In this document: piece after piece, positions 37,021-44,874 of the stretch | Layout: each line of letters starts with the position of its first letter | How positions within the stretch are numbered: the first letter of the stretch is position 1 | Assembly (NCBI GenBank): GCA_019694555.1 | Contig: JAIBBS010000021.1 | Span: forward strand, 1-64,000 | Reading direction: 5' to 3' | Origin: Nannocystaceae bacterium | GTDB taxonomy: Bacteria > Myxococcota_A > Polyangia > Nannocystales > Nannocystaceae | Length of the DNA: 64,000 nt | The notes under the pieces: generated by a model | The model's input: only the letters and a program-made list of their open reading frames with translations | Databases searched by the model: none | What the model was told of the DNA's origin: nothing | Translations under genes and position numbers: made by a program

Positions 37021-37701
37021 GTGCCCCACCTGCCGCCGATCCCGGGCGTGACCGAGTTCGCGTTCGGGCGCCTGCTCAACCCTGGACGCGACACGCCGAC
37101 GCTGTCGCTGACGGCGGACGGCCACCTCATGGTCACCGTTCGCGGCGAGATGATGACGCGCACCGAGGCGGTGCTGCTGTGCAGCGAGAACCTCGACATC
37201 CGCGCGGTCAACCGCCGCATGCAGGGCCGCGCGGTGCCCGAGGTGTTCCAGCGCCTGGTCTCGCTCGAGGGCGAGGGGCAGCTGGTGCTCTCGCGCGAGC
37301 ACGAGCGCTTCTTGCCGCTGCAGCTGCAGCGCGATCTGTGCTTCTTCGTCGAGAGCTACATCTGGGCGATGGAGTCCACGCTGATGTGGGACGTCGGCCA
37401 GCTGCCGCGTTCGGGCCGCACGGTGTCGCTGGTGCGCATCGCAGGCGAGGGCGCCGTCGCGGTGCGCGTGCCCGGCGAGCTGGTCGCGGTGAAGATCGCA
37501 CCCGAGCGTCCCTACCGCGTGCATCGCTCGGGCTTCGTCGGCTGGGTCGGCAACGTCGTGCCGCACCTCGAGCCCGACATCGGCTTCCTGCACTGCGAGG
37601 GTGAGGGCGCGGTGTTCGTGTCGCTGCCGACCGGACCGCATCCCGGTGGCGGGCGTCGGCCCGAGTCCGGCGTGCTGCCGGCTGCCGGGAGGGCGCCGTG
37701 A
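37021..37701 (+). CDS. AIM24-family-like protein
   Basis: A 226-residue soluble beta-rich protein. The regular strand pattern with repeated short turns (EMMTRTEAVLLCSENLDIRA, GQLVLSREHERFLPLQL, VSLVRIAGEGAVAVRVPGEL) is like the AIM24/TIGR00266 family, a fold named from a yeast mitochondrial protein and of unknown bacterial function. The C-terminus is Gly/Pro-rich. Its stop overlaps the pgsA start as GTGA, so it is translated together with the phospholipid gene. I am moderately sure of the family. Confidence 0.6.
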   Translation: MPHLPPIPGVTEFAFGRLLNPGRDTPTLSLTADGHLMVTVRGEMMTRTEAVLLCSENLDIRAVNRRMQGRAVPEVFQRLVSLEGEGQLVLSREHERFLPLQLQRDLCFFVESYIWAMESTLMWDVGQLPRSGRTVSLVRIAGEGAVAVRVPGELVAVKIAPERPYRVHRSGFVGWVGNVVPHLEPDIGFLHCEGEGAVFVSLPTGPHPGGGRRPESGVLPAAGRAP

Positions 37702-38324
37702 GCGAGGGCGCCGGCGCGGGCCGGCCGCTGGCGTGGGAGGCGTTCAAGCGCGAGGTCCTCAACCTGCCCAACCTCATCACCATCGGGCGACTGTTCCTGA
37801 TCCCGCCGGTGCTGGTGCTCATCGATCCGACCGATCCGATCCGCAACTTCGCCGCGGCGCTGCTGTTCGCGACCGCCAGCGGCCTCGACATCCTCGACGG
37901 CTGGCTGGCGCGCTCGCGCAACCTCGTGACCGTGTTCGGCAAGTTCGTCGATCCGCTGGCCGACAAGCTCATGGCCATGTCGGTGATGGTCTGGCTGGTG
38001 ATGGTCGGGCTGTTGCCGCCGTGGATCGTCGTGGTGATGCTGGGGCGCGACTTCTACATCTCGGGCCTGCGCTCGGTCGCGGCCAACCAGGGCGTCGTCA
38101 TCGCCGCGGGCGAGGGCGGCAAGATGAAGACCGTGTTCCAGCTGGTCGGGATCTGCTGCGTGCTCGCGCGCTACAGCTATCGCATGCCGCTGGTGCCCGA
38201 TCCCATGGACTTCCACGTCGTGGGCATGGGCTTCCTCTACGTCTCGCTCGCGCTGTCGCTGTGGTCGGCGGTCACGTACACCGTCGAGTTCGGCGTCGCG
38301 CTCAAGCAGCAGCGCGCGAGCTGA
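37698..38324 (+). CDS. pgsA: CDP-diacylglycerol-glycerol-3-phosphate 3-phosphatidyltransferase
   Basis: Inner-membrane enzyme of 208 residues making phosphatidylglycerol phosphate. It contains the complete CDP-alcohol phosphotransferase motif DILDGWLAR...G...D...D (ASGLDILDGWLARSRN, then FGKFVDPLADK) and about six hydrophobic helices, with the start NLPNLITIGRLFLIPP typical of PgsA. It starts with GTG inside the stop of the previous gene and lies 2 bases before pabB. Confidence 0.92.
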   Translation: MSEGAGAGRPLAWEAFKREVLNLPNLITIGRLFLIPPVLVLIDPTDPIRNFAAALLFATASGLDILDGWLARSRNLVTVFGKFVDPLADKLMAMSVMVWLVMVGLLPPWIVVVMLGRDFYISGLRSVAANQGVVIAAGEGGKMKTVFQLVGICCVLARYSYRMPLVPDPMDFHVVGMGFLYVSLALSLWSAVTYTVEFGVALKQQRAS

Positions 38325-38326
38325 GC

Positions 38327-39613
38327 GTGGCCGTCTCGCACGAGCCTGCGACGGCGCTGCTGGCCGATCCCACGCGGCGCGCCGCCGCGGCGCTGGCGTG
38401 CGCGGCGGCCTCGACCGGCGGCTTCGCGTGGCTCGACGGCGGCGACGATGGCCGCGGCATGATCGGGCTGCAGCCGGAGCTCGAGCTGGTCGGCGACAGC
38501 CTCGCGCTGTTCGATACCGCCGAGGCGCTGTGGCGGCAGGAGCCCAGCGTGCCGTGGGTCGGTGTGATCAGCTACGACTTCGCCGCGGATCTCGTGCTCG
38601 GGCGGACGCCGCGACCGCGACGGCTGCCGGGCGTGGTGCTGCGACGCTACCGCGACGCGTGGACGTGGGGCCCCGACGCGCCGCCGCAGCCCCGCGAGCC
38701 GACCGCGGCGCTGCAGCCGTTGCTCGACGCCGCGCGCGATCCCATGCCGGCGGCGCCGCCGTGGCCGCTGCAGCCACCGCAGGCGCTGTGGTCCGCCGAG
38801 CACTACCGCGCGCAGGTCCACGCGGCCCAGCGAGCGATCGTCGCGGGCGACACCTACCAGGTGAACCTCGCGCAGCGCTTCGTCGCGCCGTGGCTGCAAC
38901 CGCCGACGCAACTGGCACCCGCGGTGGCTGCGATCTACGGCGCGCTGCGCCGGCGCGCGCCCGCCGAGCGCGGCGCGCTGATCCAGCTGCACGACGCGTG
39001 GGTGGTGTCGAACTCGCCCGAGACGCTGCTCGACGTCGACGAGGACGACGCCGGGATCCGCCACGCCGTGAGCCGCCCGATCAAGGGCACGCGTCCGCGC
39101 GAGCGCGACGCGGCGGCCGATCGCGCGCAGCTCGAGGCGTTGTGGCGCAGCGAAAAGGATCGTGCCGAGCACGTCATGATCGTCGATCTGGTGCGCAACG
39201 ATCTCGGTCGGCTGGCGCGGCCGGGCACCGTGCGCGCGCCGGCGTCGCCGACCTCGCTGTCGCTGCCGACCGTGCACCACCTCGTCAGCGAGGTGCACGC
39301 GCAGCTGCGCGAGGGCGTGACGCTGGCGCAGCTGGTCGTCGCGATGGTGCCCGGCGGCAGCGTGACCGGGGCACCCAAGCGCCGCACGATCGAGATCATC
39401 GAGGCGCTCGAGCAGGTGCCGCGCGGGGTCTACTGCGGCGCGATCCTGTGGCTGTCGCAGCAGCGGTTGCGCATGAGCATCCCGATCCGCACGGGCCTGG
39501 TCGACGCGCAGGGCCTGCAGCTGCACGCCGGCGGCGGCATCGTGCTCGACAGCGAGGCCGAGGCCGAGCGGCTCGAGACCTGGGCCAAGCTGCGGGCGTT
39601 CGCGCCGCCGTGA
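38327..39613 (+). CDS. pabB: Aminodeoxychorismate synthase component I
   Basis: Chorismate-binding enzyme of 428 residues that makes 4-amino-4-deoxychorismate for folate. The PIKGT motif (Lys253), typical of PabB rather than anthranilate synthase, is present, with RPRERD after it. AEHVMIVDLVRNDLGR, VPGGSVTGAPKRRTIEII and GVYCGAILWLS are the other conserved blocks. The start is a GTG 2 bases after pgsA. The glutamine amidotransferase partner and the lyase PabC are not next to it. Confidence 0.9.
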   Translation: MAVSHEPATALLADPTRRAAAALACAAASTGGFAWLDGGDDGRGMIGLQPELELVGDSLALFDTAEALWRQEPSVPWVGVISYDFAADLVLGRTPRPRRLPGVVLRRYRDAWTWGPDAPPQPREPTAALQPLLDAARDPMPAAPPWPLQPPQALWSAEHYRAQVHAAQRAIVAGDTYQVNLAQRFVAPWLQPPTQLAPAVAAIYGALRRRAPAERGALIQLHDAWVVSNSPETLLDVDEDDAGIRHAVSRPIKGTRPRERDAAADRAQLEALWRSEKDRAEHVMIVDLVRNDLGRLARPGTVRAPASPTSLSLPTVHHLVSEVHAQLREGVTLAQLVVAMVPGGSVTGAPKRRTIEIIEALEQVPRGVYCGAILWLSQQRLRMSIPIRTGLVDAQGLQLHAGGGIVLDSEAEAERLETWAKLRAFAPP

Positions 39614-39629
39614 TCGCGGCGGGCTGGGA

Positions 39630-40316
39630 TCACGCCGACGGTGCGTCGGGCTCCGGTGCCGCGCGCTCGTCTCGCTCGATCGGCGCGGCATCCTTCTTCG
39701 GCGCGGCCGCGGCGGCGGGCTCGGCCTTGGCGTCGCCCTTGGCCTTGTCCTTGTCCTTCGCCTGCGCGTCGACGGCCTCGCCGTGGCGCGTCAGGAAGAT
39801 GAACAACAGGCCCACGCCCACGACCAGCGCGATGTCGGCGACGTTGAACGTCGGCCACGGCTGGTCCTTCCAGTAGAAGACCTTGATGAAGTCGACCACG
39901 CCGTAGCGGGGCTCGCCGCGCACGTCCATGATCCGCACCAGGCGGTCGTGGAGGTTGCCCATCGCGCCGCCCGAGACCAGGCCGATGGCGAGGTAGGCCG
40001 AGGCCCAGCGCGTGGGCAGCGTCATCGCCAGCTTGGCCATGTACAACAGCGCGAGGATCGTGACGCCGATGAAGATCTGCCGCGAGTAGCTCGCGTCGCG
40101 CAGGAAGCTGAACGCCGAGCCGGTGTTGAAGCCGAACTCGAAGTAGAACCACCCCGAGATGACCTCGACGCTGTCGCCGGTGCGCAGCGCCTCCCAGGCC
40201 CAGGCCTTGCTCCACAGATCGAGGCCGAGCGTGACCGCGACGACGATGGCGAGCAGCACCAGCCGACTCCGGCGGGACGGTTCCGGGGTCGCGGGTGTCG
40301 GGGTCGGGTCGGCCAT
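39630..40316 (-). CDS. lspA: Signal peptidase II (lipoprotein signal peptidase), first copy
   Basis: Four-helix aspartic protease that removes lipoprotein signal peptides after lipidation; 228 residues. Blocks present: DLWSKAWAWE, FGFNTGSAFSF, SGGAMGNLHDRLVR and PTFNVADIAL; the Asp residues of HDRL and NVADI are the catalytic pair. It has a C-terminal extension of about 45 Lys/Ala/Asp-rich residues (DKDKAKGDAKAE) not usual in LspA. The ATG at 40316 lies 10 bases after a TATGCT box, so it can be transcribed apart from lgt. A second copy lies on the other side of lgt. Confidence 0.93.
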   Translation of the reverse strand: MADPTPTPATPEPSRRSRLVLLAIVVAVTLGLDLWSKAWAWEALRTGDSVEVISGWFYFEFGFNTGSAFSFLRDASYSRQIFIGVTILALLYMAKLAMTLPTRWASAYLAIGLVSGGAMGNLHDRLVRIMDVRGEPRYGVVDFIKVFYWKDQPWPTFNVADIALVVGVGLLFIFLTRHGEAVDAQAKDKDKAKGDAKAEPAAAAAPKKDAAPIERDERAAPEPDAPSA

Positions 40317-40326
40317 GCGCGGCGGG

Positions 40327-40332
40327 AGCATA
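40327..40332 (-). promoter_or_regulatory. TATGCT -10-like box of first lspA
   Basis: TATGCT on the minus strand lies 10 bases before the ATG at 40316, in the 67-bp gap after lgt. Confidence 0.45.
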
Positions 40333-40383
40333 GCAAACCCCCTGGCGGCGTCGCACGGCGGGCGGTTCCGCCGTCCGCGGCGC

Positions 40384-41247
40384 TCAGGCGGCCGCGCTGC
40401 GCGTGCGTCGTAGGCCCCAGATGCCCACGGCCACCAGCGCGGCCGCGAGCAGCTGCGAGCTCGACAGCAGCAGCGGTTGCGTCGCCGGCACGTGCAGCAG
40501 CCGCGCCAGCGGCGGCAGCGGCAGCGACAGCAACAGCCCGCGGCTGTCGTCGCCGCGCAGCATCTCGGTCGCGAAGCGCAGCACGCCGTAGGCGAGCGCG
40601 TAGCGGCTGGCCTGGCGGTACGGCGCCTCGACGCCGCGGCGCAGCCGCGTGCGCACCAACCACGCTGCGATCACGAACAGGCCGATGGCCTCGTACAGCT
40701 GCACCGGGTGCAGCGGCACCGTGTGTTCGCCGTCCATCGCCGCACCGTGGTGCAGCGCGACCATCGAGTCGGCGGGAAACTGCATGCCGGTGGCCGCGTC
40801 GGTCGGCGCGCCCCAGCAGCAACCGGCGAAGAAGCAGCCCAGGCGACCGAAGCCGTGGCCCAGCGCCATCCACGTCGCCGCGAGATCGAACAGCGTCGAC
40901 AGCGGCACCGCGTAGCGCCGCGACAGCCACACCCACGAGCCCACGATCGCCAGCAGCGATCCGAAGAAGACGAAGCCGGTGCCGTCGGCGACCAGCAGTC
41001 GCCACGGCTCGGCGAGGTAGGCCCCCGGCACGGTCAGCACGTGCAGCAGGCGCCCGCCGACGTAGGCGCCCAGCGCGAGCGCGAGGTAGAAGTCGACGAA
41101 GAACGACGCGCGCTTGTCCGGCGCGATGCCGCGACGGCCGGCGTCCCACCACAGCCCGGGCATGCTCGCGAGCGTGCCCAGCAGGATCAGCGTGCCGTAG
41201 GCGTTGGCGGTGCCGCCCCACGGCAGCGAGAACAGCGTCGGGTGCAC
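40384..41247 (-). CDS. lgt: Prolipoprotein diacylglyceryl transferase
   Basis: Multi-helix membrane enzyme of 287 residues that attaches diacylglycerol to the lipobox Cys. GAYVGGRLLHVL, the signature helix HGFGRLGCFFAGCCWG and HPVQLYEA identify it; the Arg in GRLG is the family's essential residue. The signature has the CFFAGCCWG variant in place of the GNFxNxE of enterobacterial Lgt. Its ATG is 4 bases after the second lspA, so the two form an operon. Confidence 0.9.
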   Translation of the reverse strand: MHPTLFSLPWGGTANAYGTLILLGTLASMPGLWWDAGRRGIAPDKRASFFVDFYLALALGAYVGGRLLHVLTVPGAYLAEPWRLLVADGTGFVFFGSLLAIVGSWVWLSRRYAVPLSTLFDLAATWMALGHGFGRLGCFFAGCCWGAPTDAATGMQFPADSMVALHHGAAMDGEHTVPLHPVQLYEAIGLFVIAAWLVRTRLRRGVEAPYRQASRYALAYGVLRFATEMLRGDDSRGLLLSLPLPPLARLLHVPATQPLLLSSSQLLAAALVAVGIWGLRRTRSAAA

Positions 41248-41251
41248 GGCC

Positions 41252-41791
41252 TCAGGATCCCTTCGTCCGCCGCAGCCGCAGCAGCGCCGCCGCCATCAGC
41301 ACGAAGCCGATCGTGAGCGCGATGTCGGCGACGTTGAAGGCCGGCCACGCGCGACCGGGCGCCCAGAACACCACGATGAAGTCGACCACGCCGTGGCGCA
41401 CGCCCTCGCCGGGCACCAGCACGCCGCGCACGAGTCGATCGTGGAGGTTGCCGAGCGCGCCGCCGACGATGAGGCCGATCGCGCACGACGCGAGCCAGCC
41501 GCGATCGGGCCAGCGCCACGCCAGCCGCACCACGAACACCACCGTCACCACCGCGACCGCGACCAGCACCGGGCGCGACCACGGCTGCTCGCGTCCCAGG
41601 CCCAGCGCCGCGCCGGTGTTGAGCGCGTACTGCAGCTGCAGCAACCCCTCGATCACCACGCGCGGCGGGTGCGGCCGCGGCCGCAGCTCCAGCCACACCC
41701 ACGCCTTGGTCCACAGATCGACGACGAGCGCCAGCGCGGCGAAGCCCACGACCAGCGCCAGGCGGAGGTTGCGTGCGCGCGCCGCCGACAT
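41252..41791 (-). CDS. lspA: Signal peptidase II, second copy
   Basis: A 179-residue paralogue of the neighbouring LspA, with DLWTKAWVWLE, YALNTGAALGL, GGALGNLHDRLVRG, VVDFIVVFW and PAFNVADIAL. Both catalytic aspartates are kept. It lacks the long C-terminal extension of the other copy. Start ATG 41791 follows a TATGCT box by 9 bases. It is co-transcribed with lgt. Two functional-looking copies around one lgt imply divided substrates or a resistance role; that is inference. Confidence 0.9.
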   Translation of the reverse strand: MSAARARNLRLALVVGFAALALVVDLWTKAWVWLELRPRPHPPRVVIEGLLQLQYALNTGAALGLGREQPWSRPVLVAVAVVTVVFVVRLAWRWPDRGWLASCAIGLIVGGALGNLHDRLVRGVLVPGEGVRHGVVDFIVVFWAPGRAWPAFNVADIALTIGFVLMAAALLRLRRTKGS

Positions 41792-41800
41792 CGCCGCTGC

Positions 41801-41806
41801 AGCATA
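41801..41806 (-). promoter_or_regulatory. TATGCT -10-like box of second lspA-lgt operon
   Basis: TATGCT on the minus strand lies 9 bases before the ATG at 41791, with no Shine-Dalgarno sequence. Confidence 0.45.
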
Positions 41807-41880
41807 GTCCAGCTCGGCCGGCCGCACATCGACCGGTCGCGCGGCGCGGCGGCGGCGGGGTCCCGCGCGCGACTGCGTGC

Positions 41881-41953
41881 GCGCACGGCAAGCTCCGCTC
41901 GCTCTCGCCGCGCCGAGCCGGTCGCGGGATCCCGGAGGTTGCGGTCGCTTCGC
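41881..41953 (-). repeat. Diverged third copy of the 7.8-kb intergenic repeat
   Basis: Read on the minus strand this element gives agcgaccg, then tcccgcgaccggctcggc, then gagcgagcggagcttgc, which matches in order the blocks agcgaccg, tcccgtgaccggcttggc and ggaagcggagcttcc of the repeat at 7834-8069. It too begins right after a stop codon, that of the gene at 41954-42883. Confidence 0.5.
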
Positions 41954-42883
41954 TCAGCCGTCGTCGTGGTCGCGGTCGTCGTCGTCGTCGCGGTCGCGCA
42001 GCAGATCGAACAGCGCCGGGCGACGCCGCCGCGGCCAGTGGCCCGGGCCGGCGCCGAGCGCCCGGCGCCCGCGAGAGACCCGCTGGTCCATCGCCTGCCG
42101 CGACATGCCGTCGAGCGCCAGCGGATGCGCCGCCTGCAGCGCCTCGAGCTCGAGCCGATCCTCACCGAGCAGGTTCGACAGCGCGTTCTCCAGCAGCACC
42201 GCCTCGGGCAGCCGCAGCTCCCGCAACGCGGCCCGCAGCCGCGCGCGCACGCCCAGCTGATCGTGCACGTCCTGCGAGCTGCGGCGCAGCTCGTCGATGC
42301 GGGCGTTGGCGCCGCGGAACAGCGAGACGCACGCGGCCGCGAACATCACCTGCAGCGGTCGCACGCCGTGCTGGCCCAGCTGCGGATCGGCCAGGATCGC
42401 CTCGACCTCGGCCCACGCGACCGCGTCGATGTCGTCGTCGTGGCCGCCGCTGCGCTCGTAGTCCTCGCTGCTCCACATCGCCACGCACAGCCGCAGGCGC
42501 ACGGCCTCGAACACCAGCAGCTCCGCGAGCGCGCGCGAGCGTGCGCTCGCGTCCTCGCCCCGCGCGGTGTTGGCCAGCGCGTCGGCGAAGCGCTGCAGCT
42601 TGCCGGGGCTGTCGCCGACGCCGTCGCGCAGCTCGCCGATCCAACCGACCATGGGCTCGTCGATCTCGACGAACAGCGCGTCACGCAGGTCGCGATGAAA
42701 CGACACCAAGGCCGGCAACCGCGGATCCCGGACCGCGCGATCGAGCCCCAGGCCCTGCGCGCGGGCCTGCGCCGCCTGCTGTGCGACCTCCTCGAGCTCG
42801 TCCTGCAGGCGCTGCAGATCGACCGACTCGGTCGCTGCGGGGACGGGGAGGGCTTCGGACACCGCCAGCGCGACCGGGCTCAT
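41954..42883 (-). CDS. Helical protein of unknown function
   Basis: A 309-residue soluble, mostly alpha-helical protein that I do not recognise. It begins with a coiled-coil-like stretch (LQRLQDELEEVAQQAAQARA), has an Ala/Leu-rich body with ALAELLVFEAVRLRLCVAMW, and ends in an Arg-rich then Asp/His-rich tail (RDRDDDDDRDHDDG). There is no signal peptide. It stands alone between the epimerase-like gene and the lspA-lgt operon on the same strand. Confidence 0.65.
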   Translation of the reverse strand: MSPVALAVSEALPVPAATESVDLQRLQDELEEVAQQAAQARAQGLGLDRAVRDPRLPALVSFHRDLRDALFVEIDEPMVGWIGELRDGVGDSPGKLQRFADALANTARGEDASARSRALAELLVFEAVRLRLCVAMWSSEDYERSGGHDDDIDAVAWAEVEAILADPQLGQHGVRPLQVMFAAACVSLFRGANARIDELRRSSQDVHDQLGVRARLRAALRELRLPEAVLLENALSNLLGEDRLELEALQAAHPLALDGMSRQAMDQRVSRGRRALGAGPGHWPRRRRPALFDLLRDRDDDDDRDHDDG

Positions 42884-42929
42884 GGACGTGTACCTCTAAG
42901 CACCGCTTGGAGAGTCGCAACCGCTGCGG

Positions 42930-42944
42930 GCGAAGTTTCTTCGC
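42930..42944 (-). terminator. Small hairpin between epimerase-like gene and next gene
   Basis: GCGAAG-ttt-CTTCGC is a perfect 6-bp stem, 70 bases after the epimerase-like gene stop and before the gene starting at 42883. It is weak on its own. Confidence 0.25.
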
Positions 42945-43014
42945 GGCGCCGCGTGCGAGGCCGCCCGTTCGGGCAGGACCGGGCTGGCGCGCCGCCGGGT
43001 CTCACCGCGGGGGA

Positions 43015-43824
43015 CTAGGCACCGGGCCGAGGGCGCGGCACCACGCCCAGCCACGGCCCGAGGCGATCGCTGCGCACCTGCTTGCCGCGCAGCGGGCCCG
43101 CGGGCGCGGACCACTGCGGCGCCGGCAGTCCCGCCGCCGCGCAGGCCCGCGCCAGCATCTCGCGGCGCGGCGTGTGATCGCCATCGACCACGTGGATGAC
43201 GCCGCTGCGCTCGCGCGGCAGCTCGATCGCGGCGTGCACCGCCGCGACCGCGTCGTCGCGGTGCACGAGGTTGGTCGCGGTCATCCCGTCGCCCGGCAGC
43301 GGAGCCGCGGGCGCCTCGCCGCGCAGGTACAGCCGCGCGAGCTCGCGGCCGGGCCCGTACAGCCCGCCCAGCCGCAACAGCGACAGCGGCACGCCCGCGT
43401 CCGCGCACGCAGCGTCGATCACGGTCTCGGCCTCGCGCTGGACGCGGCCGCGATCGTCGTCGGGCCACGCGAAGCAGTCCTCACCCAGCTCGCCGTCGAC
43501 ATCGGGCAGCGCCGAGGTCGAGCCCAGCCACACCAGCCGCGCCAGCGCCGGCAGCCATCGACCCAACCGGCGCGCGCCCTCGACGTACAGCGCGCGGCGA
43601 TCCTGCGTGGGCCCGGGGGCGATCGCGACCACCCACGCGCGGGCCTGCGCCAGCGGCTGCGGCAGCGCGGTCGCGCCGAGCACGTCGAAGCCCACCACCG
43701 GGATCCGCGGCTGCAGCTCGGGCGGTCGTGCGCCGCTGCGCGTGGTCGCGACGAGCTCGCCGCGGTAGGCGTTGGCGATCGCGGTGCCGAGCCAGCCGCA
43801 GCCGATGATCGCGAGCGCTGCCAT
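43015..43824 (-). CDS. NAD-dependent epimerase/dehydratase-like protein (YeeZ type)
   Basis: A 269-residue Rossmann-fold protein of the extended SDR type. The N-terminal dinucleotide motif is ALAIIGCGWLGTAIANAY. LVWLGSTSALPD carries the Ser of the usual catalytic region, but the YxxxK motif is not evident; LLRLGGLYGPGRELARLYL and VHRDDAVAAVHAAIE are typical of YeeZ-like members. Substrate unknown. ATG 43824 follows TACCGT by 8 bases. It is divergent from dusA. Confidence 0.8.
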   Translation of the reverse strand: MAALAIIGCGWLGTAIANAYRGELVATTRSGARPPELQPRIPVVGFDVLGATALPQPLAQARAWVVAIAPGPTQDRRALYVEGARRLGRWLPALARLVWLGSTSALPDVDGELGEDCFAWPDDDRGRVQREAETVIDAACADAGVPLSLLRLGGLYGPGRELARLYLRGEAPAAPLPGDGMTATNLVHRDDAVAAVHAAIELPRERSGVIHVVDGDHTPRREMLARACAAAGLPAPQWSAPAGPLRGKQVRSDRLGPWLGVVPRPRPGA

Positions 43825-43832
43825 CGGCCGCG

Positions 43833-43838
43833 ACGGTA
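43833..43838 (-). promoter_or_regulatory. TACCGT -10-like box of epimerase-like gene
   Basis: TACCGT on the minus strand lies 8 bases before the ATG at 43824, with no Shine-Dalgarno sequence. Confidence 0.35.
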
Positions 43839-43862
43839 GCACCAACCCGGCGGGGTTTTCGG

Positions 43863-43868
43863 CATGAT
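43863..43868 (+). promoter_or_regulatory. CATGAT -10-like box of dusA
   Basis: CATGAT ends 6 bases before the dusA ATG. It departs from TANNNT at the first base but has the same position as the other boxes. Confidence 0.25.
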
Positions 43869-43874
43869 CGCGGC

Positions 43875-44861
43875 ATGGCTGCGCCGCCCGTGCCGCCGTG
43901 GCGCTTCGCCGTCGCGCCGATGATGGACCGGACCGACCGCCACTTCCGGTGGTTCTTCCGCCAGCTCAGCCGCGGCGCGCTGCTGTACACACCGATGGTC
44001 GCGGCGGCCGCGATCGTGGCCGGCCGTGCCGGCGCCGCGCTGGCGTACGACGCGATCGAGCAGCCGCTGGCGCTGCAGCTGGGCGGCAACGATCCGCGGC
44101 TGCTCGCGGCTGCGGCCCGCGCCGGCGCCGATGCGGGCTTCGTCGAGATCGATCTCAACTGCGGCTGCCCCTCGCCCGCGGCGGCGCACAGCCAGTGGGG
44201 CGCGCGGCTGATGGACCAGCCGCAGCGCGTGGCCGAGTGCGTCGCGGCGATGGTCGCGAGCTGCGGTGTCGACGTCACGGTCAAGCACCGGCTGGGCATC
44301 GCCGGTCGCGACGACACCGCGTCGCTGCACGCGTTCGTCGATGCAGTGCACGCGGCCGGTGCCGCGCGCGTCATCGTGCACGCGCGCGCAGCCGTGCTCG
44401 GTGGCCTGGGCCCGGCGGCCAACCGCCGCGTGCCGCCGCTGCGCGCGGCCGAGGTCCACGCGCTGGCGCGTGCGCGGCCGCAGCTGCCGATCCTCTACAA
44501 CGGCGGCGTGCGGTCCCTGGCAGAGGCGTGCGCGCACCTGTCGGGGCCCGACGCGACCGCGGGTGTGATGGTCGGGCGTGCGGCCTACGACGATCCGTGG
44601 GCGTTCCGCGAGCTCGATCGCGTCGTGTTCGCGCGCGAGCCCCCCGCGGGCGATCGTGCCGAGGTCGCGCGCGCGGTGATCGAGCGCGCGCGCGCGTGGC
44701 AGCGCGACGGCGGCGATCCCCACGCGGTCACGCGCCACTGCCTGGGGCTGTGGCACGGCGTGCCCGGGGCCCGCCGCGCGCGTGCGACGGTCGCCGCGCT
44801 GGCGCTGCGGCCGGGCTTCGACGCGATCGCCGACGCGGTCGCGGTGCTGCGCGAGCCCTGA
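43875..44861 (+). CDS. dusA: tRNA-dihydrouridine synthase A
   Basis: FMN enzyme of 328 residues that reduces uridine in the D-loop of tRNA. DusA features are complete: RFAVAPMMDRTDRHFRWFFR, LQLGGNDP, NCGCPSP with catalytic Cys98, VKHRLGI, VHARAAVLGGLGPAANR, and VPPLR. The length is normal for DusA. It converges with tyrS 13 bases downstream. Confidence 0.93.
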   Translation: MAAPPVPPWRFAVAPMMDRTDRHFRWFFRQLSRGALLYTPMVAAAAIVAGRAGAALAYDAIEQPLALQLGGNDPRLLAAAARAGADAGFVEIDLNCGCPSPAAAHSQWGARLMDQPQRVAECVAAMVASCGVDVTVKHRLGIAGRDDTASLHAFVDAVHAAGAARVIVHARAAVLGGLGPAANRRVPPLRAAEVHALARARPQLPILYNGGVRSLAEACAHLSGPDATAGVMVGRAAYDDPWAFRELDRVVFAREPPAGDRAEVARAVIERARAWQRDGGDPHAVTRHCLGLWHGVPGARRARATVAALALRPGFDAIADAVAVLREP

Positions 44862-44874
44862 CGCGTCGCCGCGA

